Assembly: GCA_035235625.1 (NCBI GenBank)
Contig: CP141142.1
Coordinates: forward strand, 24,190,995 to 24,254,994
Source: Saururus chinensis
Taxonomy: Eukaryota > Streptophyta > Magnoliopsida > Piperales > Saururaceae
Reading direction: 5' to 3'
Length of the DNA: 64,000 nucleotides
How positions within the stretch are numbered: position 1 is the stretch's first letter; the number at the start of each line of letters is the position of its first letter. The translations under genes were made by a program, and so were the position numbers. Shown in pieces: positions 1 to 11,174 of the stretch. The notes under the pieces were generated by a model. It ran no database searches. It was not told the DNA's origin and saw nothing but the letters and a program-made list of their open reading frames with translations.

Positions 1-327
1 AGTGGCCGTACAGGCATGGTATTTCCGAATTTTACCAAACTGCCCGAGAACACTCCCAAGGACCCTCAAACACTATATAAGGAGGAGGGGACATCTTAAG
101 AATCCAAATAAGTGCTAGTTGGCTATGTCCCGACATAGCCAACTATGTGTACGCATCGTTGTGGCATTTCTGCGCAATGTTGCGGGCCTTCCCCGCAATG
201 CCTGCACACAAGCTAAGCAACACTAAGGGCAGTTCCCATAATGCATGCCCACCTCGTATACAACACTCTCCCACATGTGTGAGCCCCAACACGTGTCACG
301 GGTAGTCCGCTCCACCACCCCGTGACA
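1..327 (-). repeat. 3' LTR of element K (partial)
   Basis: Matches the right LTR from 3046 onward and ends with the same CCCCGTGACA. It contains a perfect hairpin at 116-145 (14-bp stem, 2-base loop). The corresponding right copy (3158-3189) has two extra loop bases. Confidence 0.88.
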
Positions 328-341
328 CTCTCCCCCACTTA
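328..341 (-). other. Polypurine tract of element K
   Basis: On the minus strand this reads as a purine-rich run (AAGTGGGGGAGAG) immediately before the LTR start TGTCACGG. This is the expected position of the plus-strand primer and fixes the orientation. Confidence 0.75.
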
Positions 342-2513
342 ACTTCGTTGACGTCCTCGTCAACGGTACAGCTCCAGGGAGTCTTGCTCTTGCTTCCAAC
401 CATGGCACAACATTGTGACGAAGGGTTAACTCTTTTCTTGCATCGCTTCAAATCTGTTCAAACCACGGCTTGGATCTTCCCATAGATTGCATGCTTTGGA
501 GGCCGACTTCCACCCATAGGCCCTCGACTCGGCTAAACCATTGCATGACGAAGCTTCTGCTCAATGCACCTTGCCCCTCAATACAGGCAAAGTACTCTGC
601 GGTTAAGGTTGCTTCAATGAGAAGGTGCGCCCAACTGTTCCACTTTAGTTAGTGATGCACAACGACCGGGAAAGGATATACCAAATGATGCCCAGCTCCC
701 ACTCGTGAAGCCGGCCCTGCACTTGAGACGCTAGCAAGCTGCCTACACTTCAGACGATTTTTGCCTACACTTCAGCAAAACCTTGCAGCTCCCACCGACA
801 AGACTACACCATGACGTCGGGACTCAACACTCTTGTCTATCCCCTTGATGCCTCCCAAGAATTGAATGCCGCCCCCACTTATAACGAAGCTCATGATAAC
901 AATGCAATGACATCCTCGACGTGTCCCTTAACTTCTGGGTCTTCACCGCTCAAAGTTCCTGGCCACCTGATTTAGTCATGTTTCCCCTCGCGATATGTTC
1001 CAGAGGCCTACTCCACCCTAGGAGCAGCGACTTTGCTCAAGCTTCGCGTGACCGGTGTGATCACCAAGCTACTACACCACACTTAATGCAGCGATCCATC
1101 AAGGTTTCAGCTCACGATCCCCTCCAGTGGTCTACTCCATCCTAGGAGCAACGACATTGCACAAGCTTCGCGTAATCGACTTGGTCACCAAACTCCTACA
1201 TCGCTCAAGATGCAGCAATGCCCTAAGGCTTCCTCTCGCGATATCCTCCAGAGGTCCTACCCCAGCCTAGGAGTAGCAAAGTTTGCCCATGTGTGTGTTG
1301 CCCGCCAGCAGATGAGGCCCACTGCGCCTCACTAGCTAGGAAGACACCTAAAAGCTAGCCATCCAAGATGGGTGCTGCCCTGCCAACCAACTGTGGCATA
1401 CAGGGCCATGTTTAGCAACCCAATGGTGGGATTGACTTCCACCCGAACTGTGCCACCTCTTGCCGCATCAGCTCAAAACCAAAGCACAACGATTTTTGCC
1501 ATCATGTGCCAAACTTTTTTTTCCTTTTTCTTTTCTTACTTTTTTTTTTGTTTTGCTTGTCCCATTCCGGATGCACACTTGCATACCGAACAGCTCATGA
1601 TCCACTTCTTTTCTTTTTCTTTTTCTTTGTCCCATTTCGGATGCATACTTGCATACCAAACGGCTCATGATTCATTTTTCCAAACATTGGCGGCACACTT
1701 GCACGCCAAAAGGGGTGATCACTTTACCCCTATCCATTTCTCTTTTAATAACATGGACCGGATAGTCTCCACTATGCTTGGTCCCATAATTCACTTGCTT
1801 CATCATCCCAGGAAGTCCCATTCCTAGGATCAATGTCTTTCCATGTGCCAAATCGCACTGCACCAAGTCCAACCGAACTCTGCCCACTAATGAGTCCCAT
1901 ACCTCGCTAGCAAGAAGAACCCGACTGACCCTGGTGATACTCTGTTCACAACCTGGGCAGAACGCCCCTTCACAACAATCGCCCCAAATAGGGCTCCATT
2001 TCAGCTCATCCTCACCTCAAGGATATTCATATTTGATCGGTATAGATAACTGGCTGCATACCCATAAACTCGGTCCGATATGCTCTTTCATCCGCAACAT
2101 CTCCGGTTAGATAGGGTACAAACATTCACAAGGCTTCCTACCGCTGATACGTCCCATACAGCACCGTTAGCAAGAGCTTGCCACCATTCACAACATTTTT
2201 GAGTCCCAAAACAACTCAGCATAGCTTCGGTAACATTGCCACCCAAACAGCCAAGGAACAAGAACACTACTCCATGAGGACCTTATAAAACCTGCGCCCA
2301 TGATGGCTAGTACCGCTTGCACAATCCAAAACCAAGGGGGAACCCGATCAGCCATCATCCATACACATCCATTTCAGCCCATGCTTCAATCAGCTTACAG
2401 CTCACATGGTAGTCCATCAGCCCCGCATTGCCGAGGTCAAAGAACATAGCAATCAGCTCTTTCTATCCATTTGTCCAATGGTCATCTTGGTCGCCCAACA
2501 AGACGGAACATTG
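342..2513 (-). mobile_element. Internal region of element K, mostly non-coding
   Basis: No credible long reading frame is present. Around 1000-1290 three diverged copies of a module containing CCTAGGAGYAGC and AAGCTTCGCGT recur roughly every 120 bp. Around 1559-1700 an ~88-bp unit (CCCATTYCGGATGCAYACTTGCATACC) is repeated. T-rich runs separate these. Only the protease relic near 1672-1887 looks protein-derived. Confidence 0.6.
1672..1887 (-). pseudogene. Retroelement aspartic protease relic in K
   Basis: The minus-strand translation contains DLVQCDLAHGKTLILGMG, resembling the segment after the active site of gypsy proteases (hydrophobic-LGMDWL/FL type). It ends in QVCRQCLEK before a stop. 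No active-site D-S/T-G triad is visible and flanking frames are broken. It suggests K descends from a gypsy element; the resemblance is by eye only. Confidence 0.4.
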
Positions 2514-2525
2514 GCTCTGATACCA
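2514..2525 (-). other. Primer-binding site of element K (tRNA-Met type)
   Basis: The minus strand reads TGGTATCAGAGC, the standard plant retrotransposon primer site complementary to initiator tRNA-Met. It is two bases from the LTR boundary at 2528. Confidence 0.9.
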
Positions 2526-2527
2526 AC

Positions 2528-3381
2528 TGTCACGGCCCTGGCCATCCCAAGGTGCCGTTCGGCACTCGCAAGGCCAAATAGCCGAGCGAGTAAGCCTTTC
2601 TTCGTCAAGGTCATGGCCTCGTGCCATTCGACCAAGCGTCCAGCCCGCGAAGCCAAGCAACGAACCCGTCCCATAAGCAGACTTGCGGACGTGCCGGGAC
2701 TTGTTCCCAAGCGAGCTGGCCGGAGAGGGACACCTCCTTGTGATGCACGGATCCAACTTAGGCAACTCGGTCATCCGAACAATCCGTCTCAGCCATGTGC
2801 ATGGAAGGGCCTTTGTTACCAACACGGCCATAAGGCCGGACAACCACCCGACGAGTTGGAGAGCCTCATCCCACTAGCTGATGGGCTCCTGGCATGACAG
2901 CTAGCAAGGCAACGAGCCTTCATTGCCATCCGGACAGCCTGTTGCAAGGCTAGGCATCATACCAACAGCTTTGTCATTTCAGCTCACCATGTCCCTCCCT
3001 ATATAGCATAAGAGATTTTTCTTGTTTCTCTAGAGTGGCAGCCAAAGTGGCCGTACAGGCATGGTATTTCAGAATTTCACCAAACTGCCCGAGAACACTC
3101 CCAAAGACCGTCAAACACTATATAAGGAGGGGACATCTTAAGAATCCAAATAAGTGCTAGTTGGCTATGTGTCCCGACATAGCCAACTATGTGTGCGCAT
3201 CATTGCGGCATTTCTGCGCAACGTTGCGCAACGTTGCGGGCCTTCCCCGCAATGCCTGCACACAAGCTAAGCAACACTAAGGGCAGTTCCCATAATGCAT
3301 GCCCACCTCGTATACAACACTTTCCCACGTGTGTGCGCCCCAGCACGTATCACAGGTAGTCTGCTCCGCCACCCCGTGACA
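2528..3381 (-). repeat. 5' LTR of element K
   Basis: 854 bp, bounded by TGTCACGGCC and CCCCGTGACA, so the ends form a short inverted repeat. Minus-strand TATA-like sequences occur near 3118 (CTTATATAGTG) and 2995 (GCTATATAGGGAGGG), both candidates for the transcription start region. Confidence 0.88.
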
Positions 3382-4587
3382 ACGCGCCATAGTTTTCGGC
3401 GGTGCCCACCAAAATGGTGGCAATACAACCATTACCGGTGGCGCACCACCCTTTTCTCTACCTATATAAACTCACCTCCGGCCATTCTTTTTCACCCAAG
3501 CCTAGTTCTTACCCATTTCACTATTTTCATTGCTTCTGACCTGTTTTAATTCCGAATTACCTAATCCAAGACCCGTTTCCTACTAAATCGAGGGTGCTCT
3601 ACACACCAGAAGGGTTATTTTCTTGAGGTGGCCTCTCTAAAATCTAGAAAACCCTACCTCTCTCCTAATCCTCCCATTTCTTCTTTTCACTATTTTTGGA
3701 CCTTTTCAAACCTTTTTTACTCCGTTCAAATGCCCAACACCACTAAATCGTGTGTGTTCTATACGTTGGGAAGGTTATTCTGCCAAAATTGCCGCCCAAA
3801 TACGAATATCTTAAGGAAGGACTCTCTTTATTCTATGAGGGGATTTCTCTATATTCTGCACATGTTATAGGTAGGTAGCTTTAAATTCTAATCGTATGCC
3901 GAGATTTTGACTTGCCAAAGTTCTGCTAAAGGTTTTCTTCTACTTTTCTGAAAAGAAACTCTATCTTCAAAAGCTACTCCTCTTTTCAAAAATTTCTCCG
4001 AGTTTTGGGTAATTGTACCCTCTTGATAGTTCTTGGTTTCTCGGAACTAAGGATTATTATGATGATTCTACATACTGCCAAATTTGGCTCTAGCGTGCAT
4101 AGGTTTGGGATATCATGAGAAAATTCCTTTTCTTTCGTCTCCCTTTGCCCCATGAGCAAGGGTGTAAGTCGCCTGGTTTCGCAATATTCTATAACTGTGT
4201 TTTCGGACTTTTATCATTTTTTGAATGATTTTAAAAGAAAAATGGCACAATATTTTGTTACATGCACGAAGCATATTTTTAGAACTTAACTCAATTTACT
4301 GAGTATTAATTTACTTACCCACCCTCAGATTCTGTAGATGTGTCACTCAAATATGATGGTGTTGACAAAGAGCTTTCTTAAATTAGAGTGTATGTACTCC
4401 TTTTGTACTTTATGTAATGTTTGTAATGACTGATGTATAAAGACATGTTATGCCCAATTTTGAATATCTTTGTATAATACGTAGTGTATTGTAATTACTC
4501 TTTTGGTACATGGTGATCATTAGCATTAGGAATTAAATTTTGTTACATTTTCAAAAAATATATTTTGAAAATATGAGGGGTGTTACA
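3382..4587 (+). repeat. Old LTR fragment related to the LTR of element E, interrupted by K
   Basis: From 3382 the sequence follows the second part of the element E LTR with many differences: a TATATAAA promoter near 3471, AAGACCCGTTTCCTACTAA near 3568, the block before ACTGAGTATTAAT near 4299, and the end GGGTGTTACA at 4587. No primer site follows, so it is best read as a solo LTR. The front part must lie left of the window, beyond the inserted element K. Confidence 0.72.
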
Positions 4588-5290
4588 CTTTCGAATTGAA
4601 TTTCAAAATACAAAGGATTTAAAATTATCTTTTCATCAAATCCACTAGCAAACTCAATCTTAGAGTGATCTACTAACACCACATATCCCATAACATGGGT
4701 GTTTGGTAGTTCCTCTTCTAGAATTCCACTGTCTTTCAAAACAAACTCACTCTAAGCTAAAGTGAACTTTCAAAATACATACATTTTCAAAAGTTAAATC
4801 TTGTGTCAATACATTGGCAAAACTAACCCTAGAGGGATCCACTAACACCTCATGTCCCATACCATGGGTCTTTGGTGGTTTCTCTTAGGTAGTTCTACCA
4901 TCTTTCAAGATAGATTCATTTCCTAATCCAATGAATTTTCACAAACAAATAATTTGAAATCAAATTTTATTTTAATGCACTAGTAGAACTGTCCCTGACT
5001 CTTTCCACTAACACCTTAACGTCTCATACTGCAGGTGTTTGGTGGTTTCTTCTAGGTGGTTCCACTGTCTTTCAAAATAAATTTATTTATAAGCAAATAC
5101 ATTTTTAGAAACATACAATTTGAAATCGAGTTTTATTACAATACAAAAGCAAAATATCCCTAGAGCTTTCCACTAACATCGCATGTGCAATGCAGCGGGT
5201 GTTTAGTAGTTTCTCCTATGTGGTCCCACTAGCTTTCAAAACAGATTCATTACAATACTTTTTCAAATTTTAGATCATTCAAAATCGAAT
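4588..5290. repeat. Tandem array, about 4 units of ~165 bp
   Basis: The segment containing CCACTAACACC, then a CCCATA-CATGGGTGTTTGGTGGTT stretch, then CACTGTCTTTCAAAA recurs near 4645-4750, 4811-4920, 4979-5085 and 5143-5250. The copies are strongly diverged, so the array is old. No coding potential is visible. Confidence 0.7.
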
Positions 5291-5930
5291 ATCAAAATAT
5301 TACAAGTACTATTTTACTCACTCCAGCTCCCCCAAATAGTCCTATTTTTCCTCCACAGCAATAAGGAGCTAAAAGATCGATCACTTTAATCCATGTTTCA
5401 AATATGGATAATTTGGCTCAAGATTGCCATTTTGGCAAGTTGTTGTATGTTTTTGATGAGATCTTGAATTTGAATACTATACTAAGAATATTCATGGTGT
5501 GTTCGAACAAAAAAATGTGTTCTAACAAAATGGAGAGGAAGAATTGATAAGATCATGTAACTTTACGGATATGTGAGCTCCATAAGAAAATGCAAAATCT
5601 TTCTACTAATTGTTTCTGATTCACCATCTCTTATCTCTACAAAAGTAAAAATAATTAAATAAAAAAATCAACTAGAACTTGAAATTGATAACCCTTTTGA
5701 AATCGGATTTGCTTAAAAACAGTTTTAGAAAATCATGTAATGAATTCAGAACAACAATTTTTTATTGATTCAAATTCAACATTGGAATTCGTATAAAACC
5801 CAATGCAATAGATTTAGATAGAAATTTTACATAATTTATATTTTAGAATCAAAATTCATAAAATCATTGTTTATATAAAATCCATTGTAACACATGCAAA
5901 CATAAATTTCAAATTACTTCCATATAAAAA
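5291..5930. other. AT-rich DNA, nothing recognised
   Basis: No reading frame, LTR end or repeat unit could be recognised. It leads into the short-period array that begins near 5930. Confidence 0.6.
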
Positions 5931-6450
5931 ATGGAATTCGTAAAATTGGAGTTCATATGGATTCCGATCTCACACATGCAGGACATAAAGTTCAAATTCA
6001 GTGTTCATATTAAATACAAAGTCACACATGCAGAATAGAAAGTTCAAAATCAAAGTTTGTATTAATCCAATGTAACTCATGCAAAATATAAAGTTCAAAA
6101 TCAGTTTGTATTAAATTCGATGTCACACATGTAGAATGGAAAGTTCAATGTCAAAGTTTGTATTAAATACGATATCACACATGCAGAACATAGAGTTCAA
6201 AATTCGACTTCGCATTATATCTAATGTCACACATGCAGAATGGAAAGTTCAAAATCATAATTTTTATTAAATCCGATGATACACATGTAGAACATGAAGA
6301 TCAAAATCGGAGTTCATATTAAATTCAATGTCACACATGTAGAATGGAAATTTCCAAAATTGTAGTTCGTATTAAATCCGATGTTACTCACGCAGAACAA
6401 AAACTTCAAAATCGGAGTTCATATTAAATCCGAAGTAACAAAGTCAAAAG
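5931..6450. repeat. Minisatellite, ~57-bp unit, about 9 copies
   Basis: A unit of the form ATTAAATCCGATGTCACACA, TGCAGAATGGAAAGTTCAAA, ATCGGAGTTCAT recurs every 55-60 bp from about 5940 to 6445, with frequent substitutions and small indels. It ends close to the AT microsatellite at 6495. Confidence 0.8.
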
Positions 6451-6491
6451 AAAATTTTAGATATAATCCAATTTAAAATCAGAATTTAAAT

Positions 6492-6494
<3 letters not shown>

Positions 6495-6527
<33 letters not shown>

Positions 6528-6539
6528 TATATATATATA
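6495..6539. repeat. (AT)n microsatellite
   Basis: About 45 bases of alternating A and T with a single interruption (ATAAATA). Confidence 0.95.
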
Positions 6540-6619
6540 GTAAAATATTTTCCTCTCACTGATGCACTGAAATAATGTTTAATAAAATGTTTTCAAATTT
6601 CTATTTGCAATCCTATTTT

Positions 6620-7790
6620 GTGTTAATTCATTGCTGATTTGGGCTATTTATGTTTTGAATAAGTTAGTTGGACCTTAATTAAGTTTACATGTCTAAACAG
6701 GCTTCAACAAGATACAACTGGAAGAGGAAGTTAAGCCCAACTACCCAAAGCTATTTAAAAGTCAAGAATGGGCTCATAATGGTCTAACATGTATGGAATG
6801 GTCGAACACAACCTTGTGGACCCATTTGATTTGAGATTTGTATGAATAGAACCAAATTATGAAAGAAGTTGATTCGGATAGATTGACACAGCCGTAGTAT
6901 TTTGATCATATCTTTTTATGTATAATTCGGATTGATACGATTCTAGTGGCAATGGAAAGAAGACTTCCGTGGCTATAAGTGTTATTTCAGGAAGAAATTC
7001 CAAATTCTGAAGATATAGGGGTCTAATCAGGCAATCAATCAGGATAAAATCTGGAGATATGATTTGATTTTCCCCTTTGAAGCAACCCTTTCTTTTCCTA
7101 TAAATAGAGGGGTGGACGTGATAGATGGGGCATTCTCTCCTCTTTGGAGCTCTCTTCTCCTATTTCTTTCTCTTATTTTGTAATTTTGTTTTTAGTTTTA
7201 TTGTAATGGCTTTCTAAGCTCTCAAGCTAAGGCTAGAGGTGATTTGTAACAATCTAATGGAGTTCAATTCATGTTTCATCAATGGTTTCAAGTAAGTATT
7301 GTTTATTTGAAGTGATGTTTATTTAATATTGTTCTTCTTCTTATTTCTTTGTGATTTGGATACATAAGATGCTTGAAGGCTCTCCTTCTTGATCTTTTGT
7401 GATTTGGATACATAGAAATCTTGAAGAGACAATTATTTTGATCATTCATCTATCCAAAGAATTTTCTATCTTTAGTTTTAATTTTAATGTTCATATCTTC
7501 TGGTTAGATAGAATCTTCATTCAATTCTAACTGAGATAACATGATACATGAAGAGCATCATTAGTTGTTACAATGATCTTTAATGTCTTAGTGTTTTCTC
7601 ATCTTGATTTCTTAACTTGTTATTCCCTCAATACTCTTCTACTCTTTCTTTCTTATTTTTCTTCCTCTATTTCTTCGTAACTATTTTCTTTGTTGCACAA
7701 GGCTTTCCCTGTGGATCGACCTTGTCTACTACAATTGGTAAGTAAAATAAATCTAAATTTGACTTATTCATAGTCTTGTTTCAGACGTAA
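6620..7790 (+). repeat. Probable LTR remnant, plus orientation
   Basis: It has the layout of a plant LTR: a TATA box CCTATAAATAGAGGGG near 7098, a CT-rich leader, and near the end TTTCCCTGTGGATCGACC, a phrase common near the 3' end of Athila/Tat-type LTRs, then an end in CGTAACA near 7790. No second copy is present in the window, so the left boundary is approximate. Confidence 0.45.
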
Positions 7791-7812
7791 CAACACTCAC
7801 AGACAGAGCAAA

Positions 7813-7824
7813 GCTTTGATATCA
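7813..7824 (-). other. Primer-binding-site-like sequence of element F
   Basis: The minus strand reads TGATATCAAAGC, one base from TGGTATCAAAGC, directly next to the LTR start at 7827. It suggests the neighbouring LTR was the 5' LTR of a minus-oriented element whose interior has been lost. Confidence 0.6.
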
Positions 7825-7826
7825 AT

Positions 7827-9836
7827 TGTAACACCCTGGCCTAATATCTAACCTAATTTGGGGTTCCAAAAAAACCAAATTCTGGCTAAAAATTTAAAAT
7901 AGAAAAACGAGGAGCGGCAGAGTTTGAGTATGTGAGCCATAATGTTCTTCTACTTACCATGGAACTTAAGTACTTCGTCGTGTGTAGGCCAAAACAAACT
8001 TAAATATATAACTAATTTGGATTGGGCTAATGTTACCATACAATTGGTTGCCTATGTACTTATTGGATAACATCTAGGATGTTATTCTAATACGATCAGA
8101 TCATAACATAGTTCTACCTAATTGCTAATACATGCACTAGGTAGTACAAAATTATATACGTTAATATGTATATCTTTATACCCGAATAAATCATTTAGAG
8201 TCGGATTAAAATTTCATAAATCAGCAAAATCACACATCTTGCTCTACCACATAGCGGACCAAAATACAATAGAGCATATCACAGCAGATCATATAAGATC
8301 TCATCCGGCAATATCAAATCATATCAAATTAGATCAGAGCATATCATATCAAACTAGAGCATTTTAAAGCTGATCAGAACACATCGGATCAGAGCATTCC
8401 ATATATTTTAATTAGCACATTCATTCATATAATCATATATTAAATCAACAAATCAGAAAGATGGCGGTTGAAGCCTCCTCTTGCTCCAAAACATTTCTCA
8501 TTCACCCCAAAGGCGACAGATAGACACTCCCCATTCCCAGGGCTCTTCTCACTCTTAATGCATGAAGGTGACAAATTGAACCTCCCCTTACCTGGAGACA
8601 TATATCTTTTCACGCTTGAAAGCAGCAAATGTAAACTTATCCAAAGATGCTTCTCACTTTTCGTGCACAAAGGCAGAGGATAAAGCCTCCCCATACCCGG
8701 AGACGCTTCCCTCTCATCACATCCATAGATAACTAACATAATTTCCCCTTACCTAGTGAAACTTCCCTCTCATCATGTTAGTATATGATGGCACTTCACA
8801 CTTCCAGCGCCCATAGGCAGTGGACAGAACCTCTCCTTACCCGGAGACGTTTCTCATACTGCGTGGCCCGTCGGTGAAGGAAAGTGCCTTCCCTTACATT
8901 GGGCCACTTCTCTCGGTGTGGCCTGATGGTGGAGGACATAAGCTCCTCTCACTTTGGGCCGCTTCTCTCTCTTTGGGCCCTGGGTTGTTGGGCAGAGCCT
9001 CCTCTTACCCCGAGTTGTGTACCCTCATTAGAATAACTAACTCAAGGAGTGGACTCTTCCATTGCATAGAACATCCTTGAATTAGCTAAGAATGCCTCTT
9101 GAACGGGCAAAATCAGACTAAGAATAAACCTAAAAACTCTGCTGAATGTCTACACTAGTTTCCTATTTATAGAGAAAGACATGTGAGCGCACGAAATAGA
9201 CACAGTCACATTGTGCCACACATTACATGTCTGTGTGACATGCGACACAGTCACCCCATGCGTAGCATGGGCCATGGCCTACACCACACGGCTCCTGCTC
9301 GTCGTGCAGGAGCTAGCTCGGGTTACTTGGGCTTTGTCCTACAATAACTCGGGCCGACATGCTAGGCGACCCACAATGACACAGGCCTATGGGCCCCGTG
9401 CCATGGCTCCATGGCACCACCAGCACGGCTGATGCTTTTTGCTTACATTAGCACCTGTGTTGGCTAATTTGTCCTTTACGCCTATCATTTTATTCAAATA
9501 ATATTCTAACTTTAAAATGCGATAACTTCTTGCCCCAAAGTCGGAATAGCGCACTTCATACTGATGGAGTTGTATCGACGAGCCTTCAAAACTAGACCAC
9601 ATATGGGTATATTATCCTATACTTTTTAAGTGGGTCCCACCCATGTAGCACGTTTTCTGAGGTCATATCTTTTGCTCGACCTCTATTTCGCGTGTTCTTT
9701 GATTTGTTACACTCATTACATCGAGCTCTACCCATATACAAAGATTTCAGCCTTTAAACCCCCCTAGGCCTATACATCAATTATATAATTACCCCTAACC
9801 CTTTTGGAATGACGTAATCGGAAATGGGTTATAACA
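7827..9836 (-). repeat. LTR F, related to solo LTR D
   Basis: About 2.0 kb, starting TGTAACACCC and ending GGTTATAACA. It follows solo LTR D region by region: the opening block with AAAACGAGGAGCGGCA, the phrase GGTTGCCTAYGTAC, a tandem array (8260-8450), a repeated motif containing CCTCCCCTTACCYGGAGAC (8455-9010), and two conserved modules at 9526-9582 and 9668-9734. Substitutions are much denser than in D, so this is an older insertion. The reading frames inside it are not credible. Confidence 0.75.
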
Positions 9837-10189
9837 GACATACACATGTGCTCGTGGGGCAACGAGAATAGAATGAAAGGGATCTACCCATGATAACCCA
9901 TTTCATGGGTGCACCATATGCCTTAATAGGTGGTACCTAGAAGTTGTAACTTCAATAGCTTTTGGGCTTTATACTAGATAGCTACCATTCAAAACTGATG
10001 ATAGTTATTGGTCTTCATACCAAAATTGCTCTTAACATCATTCAAATAATAAGAATATTTCAAAGTTTGTATCTCAATGAAATCTCTCTTAGAGGCACAC
10101 AGGACGTTATTATTTTAGTGTTCGTCCGACCCCTCATAATAACCTTTTTTGAAAGAATCTTTTTTGGGAGTTAAAACCACCTTACCCTT
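9837..10189. other. Unassigned spacer between two LTR remnants
   Basis: No reading frame or repeat was recognised. It may be remnant retrotransposon interior or host DNA between the two minus-oriented LTRs. Confidence 0.5.
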
Positions 10190-11174
10190 TATTCTTGAAT
10201 TTGACTTGAGTAACTGCAGGTTGTCTGAGCCTTATCTTGCTCCCGGGCATAGGAGCAGTGGGAAAAACCTCACCTTGCACCGAGACAAAATCACTTTCCC
10301 TGCTTGGAAGTGGCATACAGAGCTTCCCCTAGCAATGGGATGAATTCTCTTTTCTATCTGGAAGTGGCGTACAAAGTCTCCACTTGAACTGAGACAATTC
10401 CTCCTTTTAGCTCAAAAGTAGCATACGAAGCCTCCACTTACCTTGTGTCGCTTCCTCACTTTAGAGTTGCTAACTCATAAAACAAACTCTATACAATGTA
10501 GAGAGCCCTAGAATTAGCAAAATCAGTTTTTAAATGGGCAAAATCGGGTAAGAAACGGCTTACAAATGGAGAAAGAAGGTTTGAGGAGATGGGTAAAATC
10601 ATAGAGGAAGAGTAGGAAATGGTGTGTGAAAAAGATCTCCCTCCCCTCCCCTATATAAGGGTGTTGGAAAGCTGAATGTGTGTCACATGGTGAGCATCTA
10701 GTGGGCCTACATGCATCAGCACCACTTGATGCAATTGGAGTGCATCAGCACCTAACGTGGTGCTGACCAAAACCTTTTTTTATTTTGTTTTTATTTGAAA
10801 TCCAAATTTTGAATTTCAAAAGGATGTAACTCCCTACCTCAAACTTGGATTTGTGCGTTCTTTATACAAACAAGCTCGTATTGACAAGGCATTCGAAACA
10901 TGAACATGTAAGGGGTACCTTATCTGACAATATTAAAGTGGGCCTTACGCACGAGAAGTTTCTCGAGGTCATAACCTACAATTGGTTTTCGATTTATGCG
11001 TTCTTGGGCTTATTGTGTTTGTCTCCTCGAGCGCTATGAACAACCTTAAAGCTCTTTTGAAGAAATCAAACTCAAAATAGTTTATATTTGAGAAAAAACT
11101 ATTATTGGTCCCAACAATTACATATGAGCCCAAGTGATTAAATTTTCAAAACTTAGATATTCTAGGGTGTTACA
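10190..11174 (-). repeat. Truncated LTR of the D/F family
   Basis: Contains the repeated GTGGCATACAGAGCTTCCCC type motif, a CCCTATATAAGGG box near 10652, the conserved module near 10815-10900 (TTGGATTTGTGCGTTCTTTA with AAGCTCGTATTGACAAGGC), and ends GGGTGTTACA at 11174. The part facing 10190 is missing relative to LTR F. Confidence 0.6.

Larger units (their letters stand above)
1..3381 (-). mobile_element. LTR retrotransposon K, probably non-autonomous, left end cut by window
   Basis: Bases 1-327 repeat 3046-3381 with small differences, giving two LTR copies. The primer-binding site lies directly left of the right LTR and the purine tract directly right of the left LTR, so the element reads on the minus strand. 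The internal region is only about 2.2 kb and has no intact gag or pol, just a short protease-like relic, so it probably depended on another element for movement. It sits inside an older LTR that resumes at 3382. The target duplication cannot be checked because the left flank is outside the window. Confidence 0.85.

Noticed and set aside
1372-1827. 151-codon plus-strand frame rich in Phe and Ser
   Set aside because: It runs through T-rich tracts and duplicated units of the element K interior, antisense to the element.
2406-2897. 163-codon plus-strand frame
   Set aside because: It spans the primer site and LTR of element K antisense to its transcription, with no conserved motif.
5931-6450. Regularly spaced repeats that might suggest a CRISPR array
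   Set aside because: Units are adjacent diverged minisatellite copies without unique spacers, and the genome is a plant nuclear genome.
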